Below are positions 6,407 through 6,645 of a stretch of 6,645 nucleotides of DNA, in pieces. The stretch is from Ruminococcaceae bacterium UBA1691 (GTDB lineage Bacteria; Bacillota; Clostridia; Oscillospirales; Acutalibacteraceae). The translations under genes were made by a program, and so were the position numbers. Position 1 is the first letter of the stretch, and every line of letters begins with the position of its first letter. Under the pieces are notes generated by a model. That model did not search any database and had not been told where the DNA came from. It was given only the letters and a program-made list of their open reading frames with translations. The stretch is from NCBI GenBank assembly GCA_002320555.1, contig DCJV01000052.1:1-6645 (forward strand), written 5' to 3'.

Positions 6407-6453
6407 GACGGCCTGCCGCAGCGCGAGTTGATGCGCGTTCAAGGCAGGCCGTC
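6407..6453. terminator. Strong hairpin after lipoprotein operon, possible terminator
   Basis: Arms GACGGCCTGCC (6407-6417) and GGCAGGCCGTC (6443-6453) are a perfect 11-bp inverted repeat, with an inner CGCG/CGCG stem (6422-6425, 6434-6437). It starts 26 bases after the second lipoprotein stop. Neither strand has a real U-tract afterwards (only TCTTGG on the + strand), so termination is plausible from position and stability but not certain. Confidence 0.5.
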
Positions 6454-6495
6454 TTGGCAGTATGGTATCCCAGCGTATAAACAAACCAAAACAGA

Positions 6496-6533
6496 AGCAG
6501 CTTACAGCAAAAATTTTCTCACTGTACGCTGCT
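6496..6533. repeat. Inverted repeat, 11 of 12 paired
   Basis: AGCAGCTTACAG (6496-6507) pairs with CTGTACGCTGCT (6522-6533) except at one position. The 14-nt loop holds an AAAAATTTT run. A small adjoining stem TCAGC/GCTGA (6533-6537, 6540-6544) follows. It could be part of a structured RNA or a protein-binding site; no U-tract follows directly. Confidence 0.5.
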
Positions 6534-6565
6534 CAGCCTGCTGAACAAGGGAAGAATTCCGCTCG

Positions 6566-6608
6566 AAAAAAGCTCCCAGCCACACGGATCCTATCCGCGG
6601 CTGGGAGC
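6566..6608 (-). terminator. Terminator for a - strand gene beyond the right edge
   Basis: GCTCCCAGCC (6572-6581) and GGCTGGGAGC (6599-6608) are a perfect 10-bp inverted repeat with an inner CGGAT/ATCCG stem (6585-6589, 6593-6597). Read on the - strand the stem is followed by TTTTTT (6571-6566), which fits a terminator for a convergent gene entering from the right. On the + strand only CCCTTTAT follows, so it could also stop + strand transcription less efficiently. Confidence 0.75.
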
Positions 6609-6628
6609 CCCTTTATCTTCCTTTGAAG

Positions 6629-6637
6629 TGCTATAAT
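6629..6637 (+). promoter_or_regulatory. Possible extended -10 promoter at right edge
   Basis: TGCTATAAT is a perfect extended -10 box, but no good -35 box lies 16-18 bp upstream. It could start a + strand gene beyond the window, or be chance in an AT-rich segment; the - strand terminator just before it argues for the latter if a convergent gene follows. Confidence 0.3.
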
Positions 6638-6645
6638 AAAGTTGT

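Overview
The window looks like chromosomal DNA of a Gram-positive, moderately GC-rich member of the Firmicutes, most likely class Clostridia (an Oscillospirales-type gut or anaerobe genome is my best guess). The signs are near-consensus TTGACA/TATAAT promoters, strong Shine-Dalgarno sites, U-tract terminators, lipobox lipoproteins and a terminator-type yybP-ykoY riboswitch. The taxon is inferred from style, not from a marker gene. I see no rRNA, tRNA, CRISPR array, insertion sequence or phage gene.

Layout, left to right. (1) Positions 1-260 hold no convincing gene: a GC-rich stretch with several strong hairpins, then a U-tract terminator (216-251) that closes an upstream transcription unit. 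(2) A two-gene operon on the + strand (323-1686) encodes a TetR-family repressor and an overlapping short-chain dehydrogenase. Its promoter has two copies of a CTAACA-N2-TGTT half-palindrome, one inside the core promoter and one across the start of transcription, which points to autoregulation. (3) Two terminators (1734-1777 and 1872-1924) separate this operon from a convergent gene. (4) A SERCA-like P2-type cation ATPase of 892 residues lies on the - strand (1948-4626). Its roughly 240-nt leader carries a yybP-ykoY (Mn2+) riboswitch aptamer whose closing helix P1 competes with an intrinsic terminator, and a consensus promoter lies upstream. (5) Divergently on the + strand, a promoter at 5050-5078 drives two consecutive lipoprotein genes (5129-5791 and 5838-6380) whose products are divergent paralogues. 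(6) Positions 6381-6645 have no gene but contain three strong hairpins, the last being a terminator that works best on the - strand.

How the parts work together. The best-supported system is manganese homeostasis: Mn2+ binding to the nascent leader should hold P1 closed, block the terminator and switch on the ATPase, which would then export Mn2+ (and/or Ca2+). This gives the pump a likely physiological role that its protein sequence alone, which reads as a Ca2+-ATPase, would not. The TetR/SDR pair looks like a small self-regulated metabolic or detoxification unit with unknown inducer and substrate. The lipoprotein pair is of unknown function. Nothing here is clearly a new defence or mobile system; the most interesting points are the riboswitch-pump pairing, the tandem operators and the degenerate SDR signature motifs.
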